Part shown: piece after piece, positions 16,651-23,927 of the stretch
How the letters are laid out: each line of letters opens with the position of its first letter
Numbering within the stretch: the first letter of the stretch is position 1
NCBI GenBank assembly: GCA_035524315.1
Contig: DATKPD010000076.1
Coordinates: forward strand, 1-23,927
Source: BOG-938 sp035524315
GTDB taxonomy: Bacteria; Pseudomonadota; Alphaproteobacteria; Caulobacterales; Caulobacteraceae
Length of the DNA stretch: 23,927 bases
Direction of reading: 5' to 3'
Made by a program: the position numbers and the translations under genes
The notes under the pieces: model-generated
Databases searched by the model: none
The model's input: only the letters and a program-made list of their open reading frames with translations
What the model was told of the DNA's origin: nothing

Positions 16651-16727
16651 TCCACGCTGCCGAATTCGTAGCGGTTCAGCGCGCCGATGAAGACGACGAA
16701 AATCAGGATGGCGAGGATGGCGGTCAT
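16647..16727 (-). CDS. 26-residue single-span membrane peptide upstream of the SDR gene
   Basis: The ORF starts with ATG, has GGAG eight bases upstream and encodes a 26-residue peptide. The hydrophobic core AILAILIFVVFIGAL spans the membrane and the polar tail is NRYEFGSVD. It is too short for normal gene finders. Its TGA overlaps the probable CTG start of the SDR gene by four bases (CTGA), so ribosomes ending here could restart on the SDR. It may be a real microprotein, a translational leader for the SDR, or both. No family is assigned. Confidence 0.6.
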   Translation of the reverse strand: MTAILAILIFVVFIGALNRYEFGSVD

Positions 16728-16819
16728 GACAAGCGCTCCAGCGATCCTTCGGCTCTATCGCGCCGGGGGCGGGTTCGCAAGGCGCCTGTAAATCCGAGGC
16801 GGGCGTCGTATAGGGGGCC

Positions 16820-17296
16820 ATGAACTGGCGCCTGCGTCTCGAACCCGTGCTGCGCCCGGCGATACGCCTCGGCTTTCGGCTGACGCGCGCCATGACTCTG
16901 GGCGTGCGCGGCCTGGTGACCGATGAGCGCGGCTGGGTCCTGCTGGTCGAACATAGCTATACGCCTGGCTGGCACCTGCCCGGCGGCGGAGTGGAGCGGG
17001 GCGAAAGCTGCGAGGTCGCCTTGCGGCGCGAACTGGCCGAGGAGGCGGGCGTCGCGCCGATCGGGCCCGCGCGACTGATCCGCGTGGATAATGACGAGTC
17101 TCGCTTTCGCGGCGACCATGTGCTGCTCTATCGCATCGATCGCTGGGCGCCGTGCGTGCGCGCCTCGGACGGCGAAATCCTGCGCGTGGACTGGTTCGAT
17201 CCCGCCCATCCGCCCGCGGGAACCACCTCCGACACGCTCAGCCGCATTGCGGCGGGTCTGGGCTGGCCGGGCGATCGAGGCGCCCCGATCACCTAG
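16820..17296 (+). CDS. Nudix hydrolase
   Basis: The 158-residue protein carries a full Nudix box, G-x5-E-x7-REL-x-EE-x-GV, in the segment beginning GGGVERGE (about residues 56-78), with the metal-binding glutamates in RELAEEAGV. Nudix enzymes hydrolyse nucleoside diphosphates linked to another group, using Mg2+. Upstream of the box are the strands TLGVRGLVTDERGWVLLVEHSYTPGWHLPGG typical of the fold. A basic N-terminal segment (about 25 residues) precedes it. The exact substrate cannot be told; candidates include capped RNA or damaged nucleotides. It is divergent from the 26-residue ORF and overlaps the end of the convergent histidine kinase gene by four bases. Confidence 0.92.
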   Translation: MNWRLRLEPVLRPAIRLGFRLTRAMTLGVRGLVTDERGWVLLVEHSYTPGWHLPGGGVERGESCEVALRRELAEEAGVAPIGPARLIRVDNDESRFRGDHVLLYRIDRWAPCVRASDGEILRVDWFDPAHPPAGTTSDTLSRIAAGLGWPGDRGAPIT

Positions 17297-19215
17297 CGCG
17301 CCGCCGCCCGGCTGGCGGATTTGCTCGCCCCCTTCGACGGCGCCGGAGGGGCGACAGGCAGGTAGATGTGCACATGGGTGCCGAGGCCCACGTCGGACTC
17401 GATCTTCAACCCGCCGCCCAGTTGTTGCGACACGCCCAGCGCCTGGGGCAGTCCCAGGCCGGAGCCCTTGCCCACCGGCTTGGTGGTGAAAAAGGGTTCG
17501 AACACCCGCTCCATCACGTCTGGCGCTATGCCCATCCCATTGTCAGACACGGTCACCCGGACGAACTGGCCGGGCGGCGGATTTTCGGGCCGCGCGGGGG
17601 GCGTATCGACCTGCTCCAGGCCGGTGGTGATCAGAATGAGCCCCCGGTCGGGCAAGGCGTCGCGGGCGTTGATCACCAGATTGAGGAGAATCATCTCCAG
17701 CTGAGTCTTGTCGGCCATGGCGGTGGGCCGAACAGGGTCCAGCCGAACCTGAAGCTCGTGCGCGCTGCCGAGGGAACTGCCCAGCAACTCGTTCATATCG
17801 ACGATCAGGGCGTTCACATCGATCGGCTCGCGCGTCAGGGTCTGCTTTCGCGCGAAAGCCAGCAGCTGGGCCGTGAGTTTCGCGCCCCGGTCCGCCGCGC
17901 CGCGGGCGTTGTCGACAAAGTGCAAAAGCCGCTCGTCGGTGATCTTGCGGCGCAGCAGTTCAAGATTGCCGATCACCGCCGTGAGCAGGTTGTTGAAGTC
18001 GTGCGCCACGCCGCCCGTCAACCGCCCGATGGCCTCGATCTTTTGTGACTGCACCAGTTGGGCGGAGGCTTCATGCACGCGCGCCTCAAGGGTTTCGTGG
18101 ATACGCAGCATCTCCGCTTCGCGCGCGCGCAGCCGGTCGGAGGCGGCGCCCAGGGCGGCGGCGATGAAATCGGTCTCGCGCAGGCCGGTGGGTTGGGGCG
18201 GTCCGGCCTGCCCGGCGCCCAGGTCGTTGGCATAGCTTTCAAGGCCGCGCACCGCGATGGCCACGCCCCGCACCAGCCATAAGGCGAGGCCGCCCCCCGC
18301 GATCAGAAGGCCGGCGCCGCCGAGCAGCAGCCATTTGCTCGAACTGAACAGGTCGTCCACGGCGTCGGTGAGCGGCAAGGCCACCATCACGCTCCAGCCC
18401 GTCTGACTGGACCGGCTGAAGGCCGCCAGGGTCTGGGTGCCGTCGCGGGCCTGGGCCTCGTAGACGCCGGCCATCGCGGAGCGCATCCGGGCGATCGTCG
18501 CGCTGGGCGCGGGCACGCCGACCCAGCGGGCGGCGTCCTTGTTGCGGGCGAGCATCACGCCGTCGGCGTCCACGATCCCCCCGTACCAGCGTGGCGGCAG
18601 CCCCTGGCGCGCGAACAGGCCTTGCAGGGCCCCGGTCTGCATCACCATGCTCAACTCGTAGGCGGGACGGCCGTTCGTCTCGACCAGATGCTCCATGTGC
18701 ACGAGGTAATGCCCGCGGCCGAGCATGAGGCCGCTGATGCGATCCTTGCGCTGGACCAGATCGGCCCAGCGCCGGGCGTGAAAGGCGGGATCGCTCGGCG
18801 GGTGGACTGTCGGCGGCGGATGGGATGTGTCGATCAGGACATGACCCGCCGGGTCCCGCAGGACGATCCATGAGTCTGCGCCCGTGGGGCTGGCGTCAGC
18901 CTGGCGGGCGAAGGCGGCGATGTCGCCCGCCTGCAGCGCGGGAGAGGCGGCCAGGGTGCGCAGGACCGCTTGGCGCTGGAGGATCTCGCCGTCCACCGCG
19001 AGCGAGAGGGCGCGGGCCGTCGCCGCCAGCTGCTGCTCGGTGGTCGCCCGGCGGCGCTGGGCTGCGTCGTGCACCACGCCCCACGCGACCAGAACCGCCG
19101 TCGCCACCAGAACAGCGGTGACCAGGAGCAGGCGACCGCGCAAGGAGCCAAGCGGGCTCACCGCGCGCGAGGAGGTTCGCGCGGCCAGGATGGCGCTGGC
19201 AAGCTGGGTTGGCAT
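17293..19215 (-). CDS. Membrane sensor histidine kinase with extracytoplasmic Cache-like domain
   Basis: The 640-residue protein has TM1 (about 28-47), a periplasmic domain of about 245 residues that looks like a double Cache sensor (ADSWIVLRDPAGHVLIDTS and YGGIVDADGVMLARNKD), TM2 (295-317), a HAMP-like and coiled-coil linker, and a kinase core. The H box is GGVAHDFNNLL with H405 as the phospho-acceptor. The ATPase shows N box NLVINARDAL, G1 DNGMGI, F box FEPFFTTK and G2 GSGLGLPQ. The HDFNN class is common in hybrid kinases, but there is no receiver domain and no response regulator nearby, so its partner is elsewhere. The ATG at 19215 has GGAGG six bases upstream. It lies 61 bp after nhaA on the same strand. 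The signal is unknown. Confidence 0.92.
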   Translation of the reverse strand: MPTQLASAILAARTSSRAVSPLGSLRGRLLLVTAVLVATAVLVAWGVVHDAAQRRRATTEQQLAATARALSLAVDGEILQRQAVLRTLAASPALQAGDIAAFARQADASPTGADSWIVLRDPAGHVLIDTSHPPPTVHPPSDPAFHARRWADLVQRKDRISGLMLGRGHYLVHMEHLVETNGRPAYELSMVMQTGALQGLFARQGLPPRWYGGIVDADGVMLARNKDAARWVGVPAPSATIARMRSAMAGVYEAQARDGTQTLAAFSRSSQTGWSVMVALPLTDAVDDLFSSSKWLLLGGAGLLIAGGGLALWLVRGVAIAVRGLESYANDLGAGQAGPPQPTGLRETDFIAAALGAASDRLRAREAEMLRIHETLEARVHEASAQLVQSQKIEAIGRLTGGVAHDFNNLLTAVIGNLELLRRKITDERLLHFVDNARGAADRGAKLTAQLLAFARKQTLTREPIDVNALIVDMNELLGSSLGSAHELQVRLDPVRPTAMADKTQLEMILLNLVINARDALPDRGLILITTGLEQVDTPPARPENPPPGQFVRVTVSDNGMGIAPDVMERVFEPFFTTKPVGKGSGLGLPQALGVSQQLGGGLKIESDVGLGTHVHIYLPVAPPAPSKGASKSASRAAAR

Positions 19216-19276
19216 CACGAGCCTCCGACCCGGCAATGGAACCGCCGCGAGGGCGGAGGTCAAGTTATGCGCGCCG

Positions 19277-20464
19277 TCAGGCGCCGGCGGCGCGCGTGCG
19301 CCGCCCGCCAGCCCAGCGCAGCACTGCCATGCCCAGCAACCCGGACAGGACGGAGGCAGCGGCCACACCCAGCCGCACGTCGGCCTGGGTTTGAGGGTCG
19401 GCAGCCGGAAAGGCCAGGGCGCCGATGAACAGGCTCATGGTGAAGCCGATTCCGCACAGCAGCGAAACGCCGTACATCTCGACCCAGGTGGCGCCGGTCG
19501 GCTTGCGGCCGAGCTTCAACACCGCCGCCGCGAAGGCCGCGAGGAACACCCCGATCTGCTTGCCGAGGAACAGCCCCAGAAACACGCCCAGGAACACGGG
19601 CCGGGTCAGGCTCGCGACCGACAGCCCCCTGAACGAGAACCCGGCGGCGGTGAAGGCGAACAGGGGCAGGATCAGAAAGGCGACATAGGGATGCAGGCTC
19701 TGCATCATCTGCTGCAACATGCCATCCTGCGCGCGGCGGCGCGGACCAAGCGGCACGGTCAGCGCCGCCAGGAATGCGACGGCGGAGGTCGGGACGCCGG
19801 ACTTGATGGTGAAGGCCCACGCCAAGAGGAAGCCGAACACATAGGCGAAGGTCGGCGCCTGCTTCCAGCGGCCGAGACCCGCCAGCGCCGCGAGGGTGAC
19901 GGCGGCGCCCAGCGCCGGCGCCAGATGCAGGCCGTGGCTGAACAGCACGCCGATCAAGCCGACCGCCCCCATGTCATCGACCATGGCCAGGGTCAGCAGG
20001 AAAACGCGCAGCGACCCCGGCAGACGCTTGGAGGCGGCGGCGAGCGCCGCCAGGGCGAAGGCGATGTCGGTCGCGGTGGGCGTGGCCCAGGCTCCCGGCA
20101 CGCGCGCCGCGCCGTTGATGACCGCCAGATAGACCAGGGCTGGAACCACCATGCCGGCCAGGGCCGCCAGGATCGGCACGGCCAGGCGTCGGGGATTGGC
20201 CAACTCCCCCTTGAGGGTCTCGAACTTCAATTCCAGTCCGACCACCAGGAAGAACACCGCCATCAGGCCATCCTTGACCCAGTCGAGCGTCGAAGCGGTC
20301 TGTCGGAACGAACCGATCTGGATGGTGAAGGGGGCGCGGATCAGGCCGAAATAGGCCCAGGCCAAGCTCGAGTTGGCGCAGATCAACGCCAGGATCGCCG
20401 CCGCGCCCAGCACGAGGCCCGAGCCGGCTTCGGTTTTGAGAAACTCCAAGGTCAGTCGGCGCAT
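19277..20464 (-). CDS. nhaA: Na+/H+ antiporter NhaA
   Basis: The 395-residue inner-membrane protein exchanges Na+ or Li+ for protons and controls pH and salt tolerance. It has about 12 predicted helices. The ion-site residues fall at the same numbers as in E. coli NhaA: T132-D133 in PTATDIAFAL and D163-D164 in LAMVDDMGA. A Lys in AVLKLG is a candidate for K300, and LLCGIGFTMSLFIG is the conserved late helix. E. coli NhaA is 388 residues, so length is normal. The ATG has GAAAGAG upstream. A histidine kinase gene follows at 61 bp on the same strand. It is divergent from the SelO gene with 87 bp between starts. Control by NhaR, as in E. coli, is not visible here. Confidence 0.95.
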   Translation of the reverse strand: MRRLTLEFLKTEAGSGLVLGAAAILALICANSSLAWAYFGLIRAPFTIQIGSFRQTASTLDWVKDGLMAVFFLVVGLELKFETLKGELANPRRLAVPILAALAGMVVPALVYLAVINGAARVPGAWATPTATDIAFALAALAAASKRLPGSLRVFLLTLAMVDDMGAVGLIGVLFSHGLHLAPALGAAVTLAALAGLGRWKQAPTFAYVFGFLLAWAFTIKSGVPTSAVAFLAALTVPLGPRRRAQDGMLQQMMQSLHPYVAFLILPLFAFTAAGFSFRGLSVASLTRPVFLGVFLGLFLGKQIGVFLAAFAAAVLKLGRKPTGATWVEMYGVSLLCGIGFTMSLFIGALAFPAADPQTQADVRLGVAAASVLSGLLGMAVLRWAGGRRTRAAGA

Positions 20465-20551
20465 GGACTCTTTCGGCGGTGAACCGGGACGCCTTTTCGC
20501 CCTAACATGCGTTGTGCGCCCCGGTCACGAGCAACAGGCGCCCAGGAGCCC

Positions 20552-21988
20552 ATGCCCCCATCCGATCGCTACCGCCCCGACCCGCGCTTCGAGGCCCTTG
20601 GTCAGGAATTCGCCGATCCGGTGCGGGCGGCGCGGTTTCCAACGCACGTCCTTCGCCTGCGCAACGCCCGCGCCGCCGAGGCGGTCGGTCTGGACACATT
20701 GTCGGACGAGGAATGGACCGCCGCCTTCGCCCGGTTCGAGCCCCTGCCGGGCAATCAGCCCGAGCCCCTGGCCATGCGCTATCACGGTCACCAGTTCCGG
20801 ACCTACAATCCCAACCTGGGCGACGGGCGAGGCTTCCTGTTCGCCCAGATGCGCGACGGGGCTGGGCGCCTGCTCGACCTGGGGACCAAGGGCTCGGGCC
20901 AGACGCCCTATTCGCGCTTTGGCGACGGCCGGCTGACGCTCAAGGGCGGCGTTCGCGAAGCGCTCGCCTCGGCCATGCTCGAGGCGTTGGGCGTGCCGAC
21001 CTCCCGCGCCTTGGCCCTGTTCGAGACCGGCGAGGCCCTTGAGCGCCACGACGAGCCCAGCCCCACGCGCGCCGCGGTCCTCACCCGCCTGTCGCACAGC
21101 CATATCCGCTTCGGCACATTTCAGCGGCACGCCTATCTTGGCCGGCCCGATTTGGTGCAGGCGCTGATCGACCATGGGCTTCAGACCTATTTTCCCGCGC
21201 TTTGGCCCATCGAGCCCGACCGGAGCGCCGCGGCGCTGCTGCGCGCGGTGACGGAACGCTGCGCCCATCTGACCGCGCGCTGGATGGCCGCGGGCTTCGT
21301 CCATGGCGTGCTCAACACCGACAACATGAACATCACCGGCGAGAGCTTCGACTATGGGCCCTACCGGTTCCTGCCGCGTAACGACCCGTCGTTCACGGCC
21401 GCCTATTTCGACGAGACGGGCCTCTATTGCTTCGGCCGTCAGCCCGAGGCGGTGTTCTGGAACCTGCAGCAACTGGGCGCCGCTCTGGCCGCGACGGGAT
21501 GCCCGCGCGAGCCGCTGGTCGAGGCGCTTGAGGGCTTTGGCGAGGCCTATAGCCGGGCTTTGACTGAGGCCGTGATCGCGCGCCTTGGCGTCAAGCCGCG
21601 CTCCGCAGAACAGGATCAAGCCTTGGCGGGCGCGACGTTCGAAGCCATCGCCGAGGCGGGCGAACCGGCTCGGTGGGAGCCATTTTTCTTCGACTGGTTC
21701 GGCGGATCCATCTCCGAGGCCAGGGCCGGGCGGGGTCCGCGCGCGGGCGCCTACGGCGGTCCTGCGGCGCGGGCCTTCCGCGATCGGCTCGCCGCCTATG
21801 AAGCGGCGGCGCCCGAACGGCTCGATCTGCCCTATTTCCAAGCCGCCGAACCAGAGGAACTGCTGTACGACGAGATCGAGGCGATCTGGGCGCGGATCGA
21901 CGCCGACGACGACTGGAGCCTGTTCGAGCGCAAGCTGGCGCGGATCGACCAGGCCCGGCTCGCCTGGGGCCTGGGCGCGAATTTCTGA
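20552..21988 (+). CDS. SelO/YdiU-family protein adenylyltransferase, unusual C-terminus
   Basis: The 478-residue protein belongs to the SelO (YdiU, UPF0061) family, whose kinase-like fold binds ATP in a flipped orientation and attaches AMP to Ser, Thr or Tyr of other proteins. Nucleotide-site motifs are present: LGTKGSGQTPYSRFGDGRL with the Lys, GGVREALASAMLEALGVPT with the Glu, then HGVLNTDNMNITGESFDYGP with catalytic and metal-binding Asn/Asp. The C-terminus differs from E. coli YdiU: the NPxYVLRNYLAQ-like segment and the final redox Cys are not seen, and it ends LGLGANF. ATG at 20552 has AGGAG close upstream and is preferred over 20507. Targets unknown; family members respond to oxidative stress. 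Confidence 0.88.
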   Translation: MPPSDRYRPDPRFEALGQEFADPVRAARFPTHVLRLRNARAAEAVGLDTLSDEEWTAAFARFEPLPGNQPEPLAMRYHGHQFRTYNPNLGDGRGFLFAQMRDGAGRLLDLGTKGSGQTPYSRFGDGRLTLKGGVREALASAMLEALGVPTSRALALFETGEALERHDEPSPTRAAVLTRLSHSHIRFGTFQRHAYLGRPDLVQALIDHGLQTYFPALWPIEPDRSAAALLRAVTERCAHLTARWMAAGFVHGVLNTDNMNITGESFDYGPYRFLPRNDPSFTAAYFDETGLYCFGRQPEAVFWNLQQLGAALAATGCPREPLVEALEGFGEAYSRALTEAVIARLGVKPRSAEQDQALAGATFEAIAEAGEPARWEPFFFDWFGGSISEARAGRGPRAGAYGGPAARAFRDRLAAYEAAAPERLDLPYFQAAEPEELLYDEIEAIWARIDADDDWSLFERKLARIDQARLAWGLGANF

Positions 21989-22152
21989 GCGTTTCCCAAG
22001 TCGGCGCTGGGTGGTAAACGTTTCCGCAGCGGACGCCCGACGCTAAAAGTGGAGCGTTCGTCTTCGCGACGTCGGGGAAGGAAACATTCGGACCGCAATG
22101 GCGTCGCCTGCGTCCACCCAGCCTAAGTTCAATGAAAAACGGGACCGTTAAA

Positions 22153-23085
22153 ATGAATTCCAGCGACCAAGCTCAGCCCACGCGCCGCTCGGCCCTCGCC
22201 CTCACCCTTGTCGGCGCGGCGTCTAGCCTCGTCGCCCAGCAGGCCCTGGCCCAGAACGCCGCGCCCGCGGCCCCCGGCGCGCCCCCGCGCGATCCTTTGG
22301 CAGGCATTGTCGCCGCCCAGGTGGCGCTCGGTCCGGACGATTGGCGGGTGACGAAGCTGAACGCTTCGCCGCGACGTCACGAGATGGTGCACATCCACAA
22401 TGGGGCCAAGCGCCTGGCGGGTTTCGTGGTCTATCCCAACGCCAATATTCAGAAGGCGCCGGCGCTGGTGATGGTGGCCGAGGACCAGGGCCTGAACAAT
22501 TGGGCCAAGGACATGGCCGACGAGATCGCGGCCATGGGCTACATCGTGGTGGTGGCCGATATGCTGTCGGGCCTGGGCCCGAACGGCGGCGACCGCGATT
22601 CCTTCACCGACTTGCACAGCGTATTCGCGGCCCATAGCAAGCTGCCGGCCAACGAGCCGCCGATGACCTCCGACCTCAACGCCTGGTGCGACTACGCCAA
22701 GAGCCTGCCGCAGTTCAACGGCAAGCTGGGCGCCATCGGCTTCGCTTGGGGCGGCGGCCGCATCTTCTGGCTGGCCACCCAGCGCAAGGACCTGAGCGCG
22801 GTCTACGTCTTCTATGACGCCGCGCCGCCGGCCGCGGCCCTGGCGGGGATCACCGCCCCGGTCTATGGCTTTTACGCTGAGCACGACGCGCGCGTGACCC
22901 GCTCGCTCGAGGCGACCAAAGCGGCCATGGCGCAGTTGGGCAAGCCCTACGAGCAGTACCAGTATCCCGGCTCGGACCACATGTTCGTGCGCCTGGGCGA
23001 GGAGCCGCGGGACCCGAACCCGGCCAATATCATCGCCCGCCACCAATCGCTGGCCAAGCTGCAGGAACTGCTCGCCAAGATGTAA
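22153..23085 (+). CDS. Exported dienelactone-hydrolase-fold protein lacking the nucleophile
   Basis: The 310-residue protein starts with a twin-arginine signal (TRRSALALTLVGAASSL, cleavage near ALAQ) and is probably exported. The rest is an alpha/beta hydrolase of the dienelactone hydrolase family: APALVMVAEDQGLNNW, YIVVVADMLSGLG, and then the nucleophile elbow. The elbow reads GFAWGGG, with Ala198 (GCT) where the family has Cys or Ser. The other triad residues are present as D245 (AEHDARV) and H276 (GSDHMFV). Loss of only the nucleophile suggests a non-hydrolytic or altered role. The ATG at 22153 (GGGA eight bases upstream) is preferred; an in-frame ATG at 22132 adds seven residues. The gene is convergent with the cell-wall hydrolase gene. 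Confidence 0.85.
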   Translation: MNSSDQAQPTRRSALALTLVGAASSLVAQQALAQNAAPAAPGAPPRDPLAGIVAAQVALGPDDWRVTKLNASPRRHEMVHIHNGAKRLAGFVVYPNANIQKAPALVMVAEDQGLNNWAKDMADEIAAMGYIVVVADMLSGLGPNGGDRDSFTDLHSVFAAHSKLPANEPPMTSDLNAWCDYAKSLPQFNGKLGAIGFAWGGGRIFWLATQRKDLSAVYVFYDAAPPAAALAGITAPVYGFYAEHDARVTRSLEATKAAMAQLGKPYEQYQYPGSDHMFVRLGEEPRDPNPANIIARHQSLAKLQELLAKM

Positions 23086-23097
23086 CGATGAACCGCG

Positions 23098-23138
23098 GGC
23101 GGTCAGCGCTTGGCGCGACAGCGCCAACGCTGGCCGCC
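23098..23138. terminator. Large GC hairpin between convergent genes
   Basis: The inverted repeat pairs 23098-23115 with 23122-23138: 17 base pairs with a single bulged C (at or near 23109), one G-T wobble and a 6-base loop. It lies 12 bp after the stop of the dienelactone-hydrolase-like gene (23085) and 32 bp beyond the stop of the minus-strand hydrolase (23171). Neither side has a good T tract, so it may stop transcription weakly or stabilise 3' ends in both directions. Confidence 0.6.
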
Positions 23139-23170
23139 GCGCCTTCCCCGGGGCGGTGGACGCGCCGGTT

Positions 23171-23927
23171 TCAGTGCAGGCTGGAGAAGGCCACTCGGCC
23201 GCGCGATTCCAGGCCCTGGGTCTGCAGGGTGAAGTCGGCCGGTGCGTCCTGGATGATCGGCGCCGACAGGGTCTGCGCGACCGCCGCCGCCTGCGGCGCG
23301 GGCGTTTCCGCCACGGCGAGGGCGACGGGCTTTGGCGTCGCGGCCAGCGGCGCCTCGTCGAGCAAGGCGGCCATGCGGGCCTTGTCGGCCTGAGCGGCCA
23401 GCTCCGGAGCGCCGAACGCGGCGAGGGGATCGCCGCCCACATCCGCACCCGGGACCTCGCCGCCGGCATAGCGGCCGTGGAACGCCGCCGGCAAACCCCA
23501 GTCGCCGGGCCAGCGATAGAAGATGTGCGCGCCGATCTGGTCGACCTTGGCCAAGGTTGGCGCCCAGTAGGGCACGACCCACTGGGTATGATAGTGCGTC
23601 GCGCCGCCGACTTGGGTCAGGACGAACCCATCAAGCGCGCGCTGAGCGACGTCCTGGGCCCGCTTCCACGCCGCGGCGGCCGGCGGCCGCGCCAAAGACC
23701 CGTCGCAGGTGAAGCTGAACTGGCAGCCGGTCTTCAGGCTGGAGCCCTCGAACACCACGCCGCATACGGTCTTGGGAAAGGCCGGGTGTCGCACGCGGTT
23801 GATCACCACCTGGGCCACCGCCTGGGCGCCCTCCAGCGGTTCGAAACCTGCCTCGTAATAGACGGCCTGGGTCAGGCAGCCGATCGCCCGCGCCCGGTCC
23901 TGCGCGCTGGCGCCTTTGAGCGAGAAG
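23171..23927 (-). CDS. SleB-type cell-wall hydrolase (Hydrolase_2), 5' end outside window
   Basis: The minus-strand frame runs to the right edge of the window, so only the C-terminal 251 residues are visible. They begin KGASAQDRARAIGCLTQAVY and include the YYEAG motif with the catalytic Glu, followed by QAVAQVVINRVRHPAFPKTVCGVVFEG. This is the SleB/CwlJ (PF07486) lytic transglycosylase-like fold that cleaves peptidoglycan. C20-like Cys and VCGV Cys may form a disulfide. Past the domain (CQFSFTCDG, THYHTQWVVPYW) the last 100 residues are low-complexity, rich in Ala and Pro, and end in FSSLH, a family-variable tail. In non-sporulating alphaproteobacteria such enzymes act in wall remodelling. 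An N-terminal signal or anchor would be beyond the window. Confidence 0.9.
   Translation of the reverse strand, partial: FSLKGASAQDRARAIGCLTQAVYYEAGFEPLEGAQAVAQVVINRVRHPAFPKTVCGVVFEGSSLKTGCQFSFTCDGSLARPPAAAAWKRAQDVAQRALDGFVLTQVGGATHYHTQWVVPYWAPTLAKVDQIGAHIFYRWPGDWGLPAAFHGRYAGGEVPGADVGGDPLAAFGAPELAAQADKARMAALLDEAPLAATPKPVALAVAETPAPQAAAVAQTLSAPIIQDAPADFTLQTQGLESRGRVAFSSLH

Noticed and set aside
16651..16893. Upstream extension of the SDR reading frame
   Set aside because: It would run antisense into the Nudix start and across the 26-codon ORF, and its residues do not fit an SDR N-terminus.
18884..20482. 532-codon open frame antisense to nhaA and the kinase 5' end
   Set aside because: Shadow of a membrane-protein gene; no domain, no ribosome-binding site.

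Overview
The window is GC-rich DNA with gene content and order typical of an alphaproteobacterium of the Caulobacterales (Caulobacter/Phenylobacterium-like). The strongest evidence is a PopZ homologue (the Caulobacter polar organising protein) directly upstream of valS, preceded by the isoaspartyl-methyltransferase-like gene that accompanies this locus in the order. I found no CRISPR array, IS element, prophage or obvious island. Most of the window reads as vertically inherited chromosome. The placement rests on recalled synteny and protein motifs, not on a search.

Layout. 1-553: C-terminal end of a secreted-type FG-GAP/VCBS repeat protein. 982-1055: tRNA-Cys on the minus strand. 1256-5983: a plus-strand run of pcm-like, popZ, valS and tlyA. 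6056-6670: two small minus-strand exported proteins (a glycine-zipper protein and a 35-residue peptide). 6805-8109: a TrmA/RlmD-type RNA m5U methyltransferase. 8110-9444: a GT1-type glycosyltransferase. 9788-12012: feoAB ferrous-iron uptake behind a clear Fur-box-like dyad. 12160-13624: a divergent pair of exported proteins (DUF6134-like and class A acid phosphatase). 13651-14365: a small unknown protein and a four-helix holin-superfamily-IV protein. 14457-16727: a minus-strand operon with a 26-residue membrane peptide, a pteridine-reductase-like SDR, folB and two membrane proteins. 16820-17296: a Nudix hydrolase. 17293-20464: nhaA followed by a sensor histidine kinase. 20552-21988: a SelO/YdiU pseudokinase-fold AMPylase. 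22153-23085: an exported dienelactone-hydrolase-fold protein. 23171 to the end: a SleB-type cell-wall hydrolase, cut by the window.

The genes form several functional groups. TlyA and the TrmA-type enzyme both modify rRNA or tRNA. FeoA and FeoB import Fe2+ under probable Fur control. FolB and the adjacent SDR point to pterin/folate metabolism. NhaA and the kinase suggest a link between Na+/H+ homeostasis and signalling. PopZ organises the cell pole.

I did not find a convincing new multi-gene system. The observations most worth following are a dienelactone-hydrolase fold with Ala at the nucleophile position, a 26-codon membrane ORF whose stop overlaps a probable CTG start of the pteridine-reductase-like gene, the absence of tolC between pcm and popZ together with a worn pcm SAM motif, and a SelO homologue with an unusual C-terminus.
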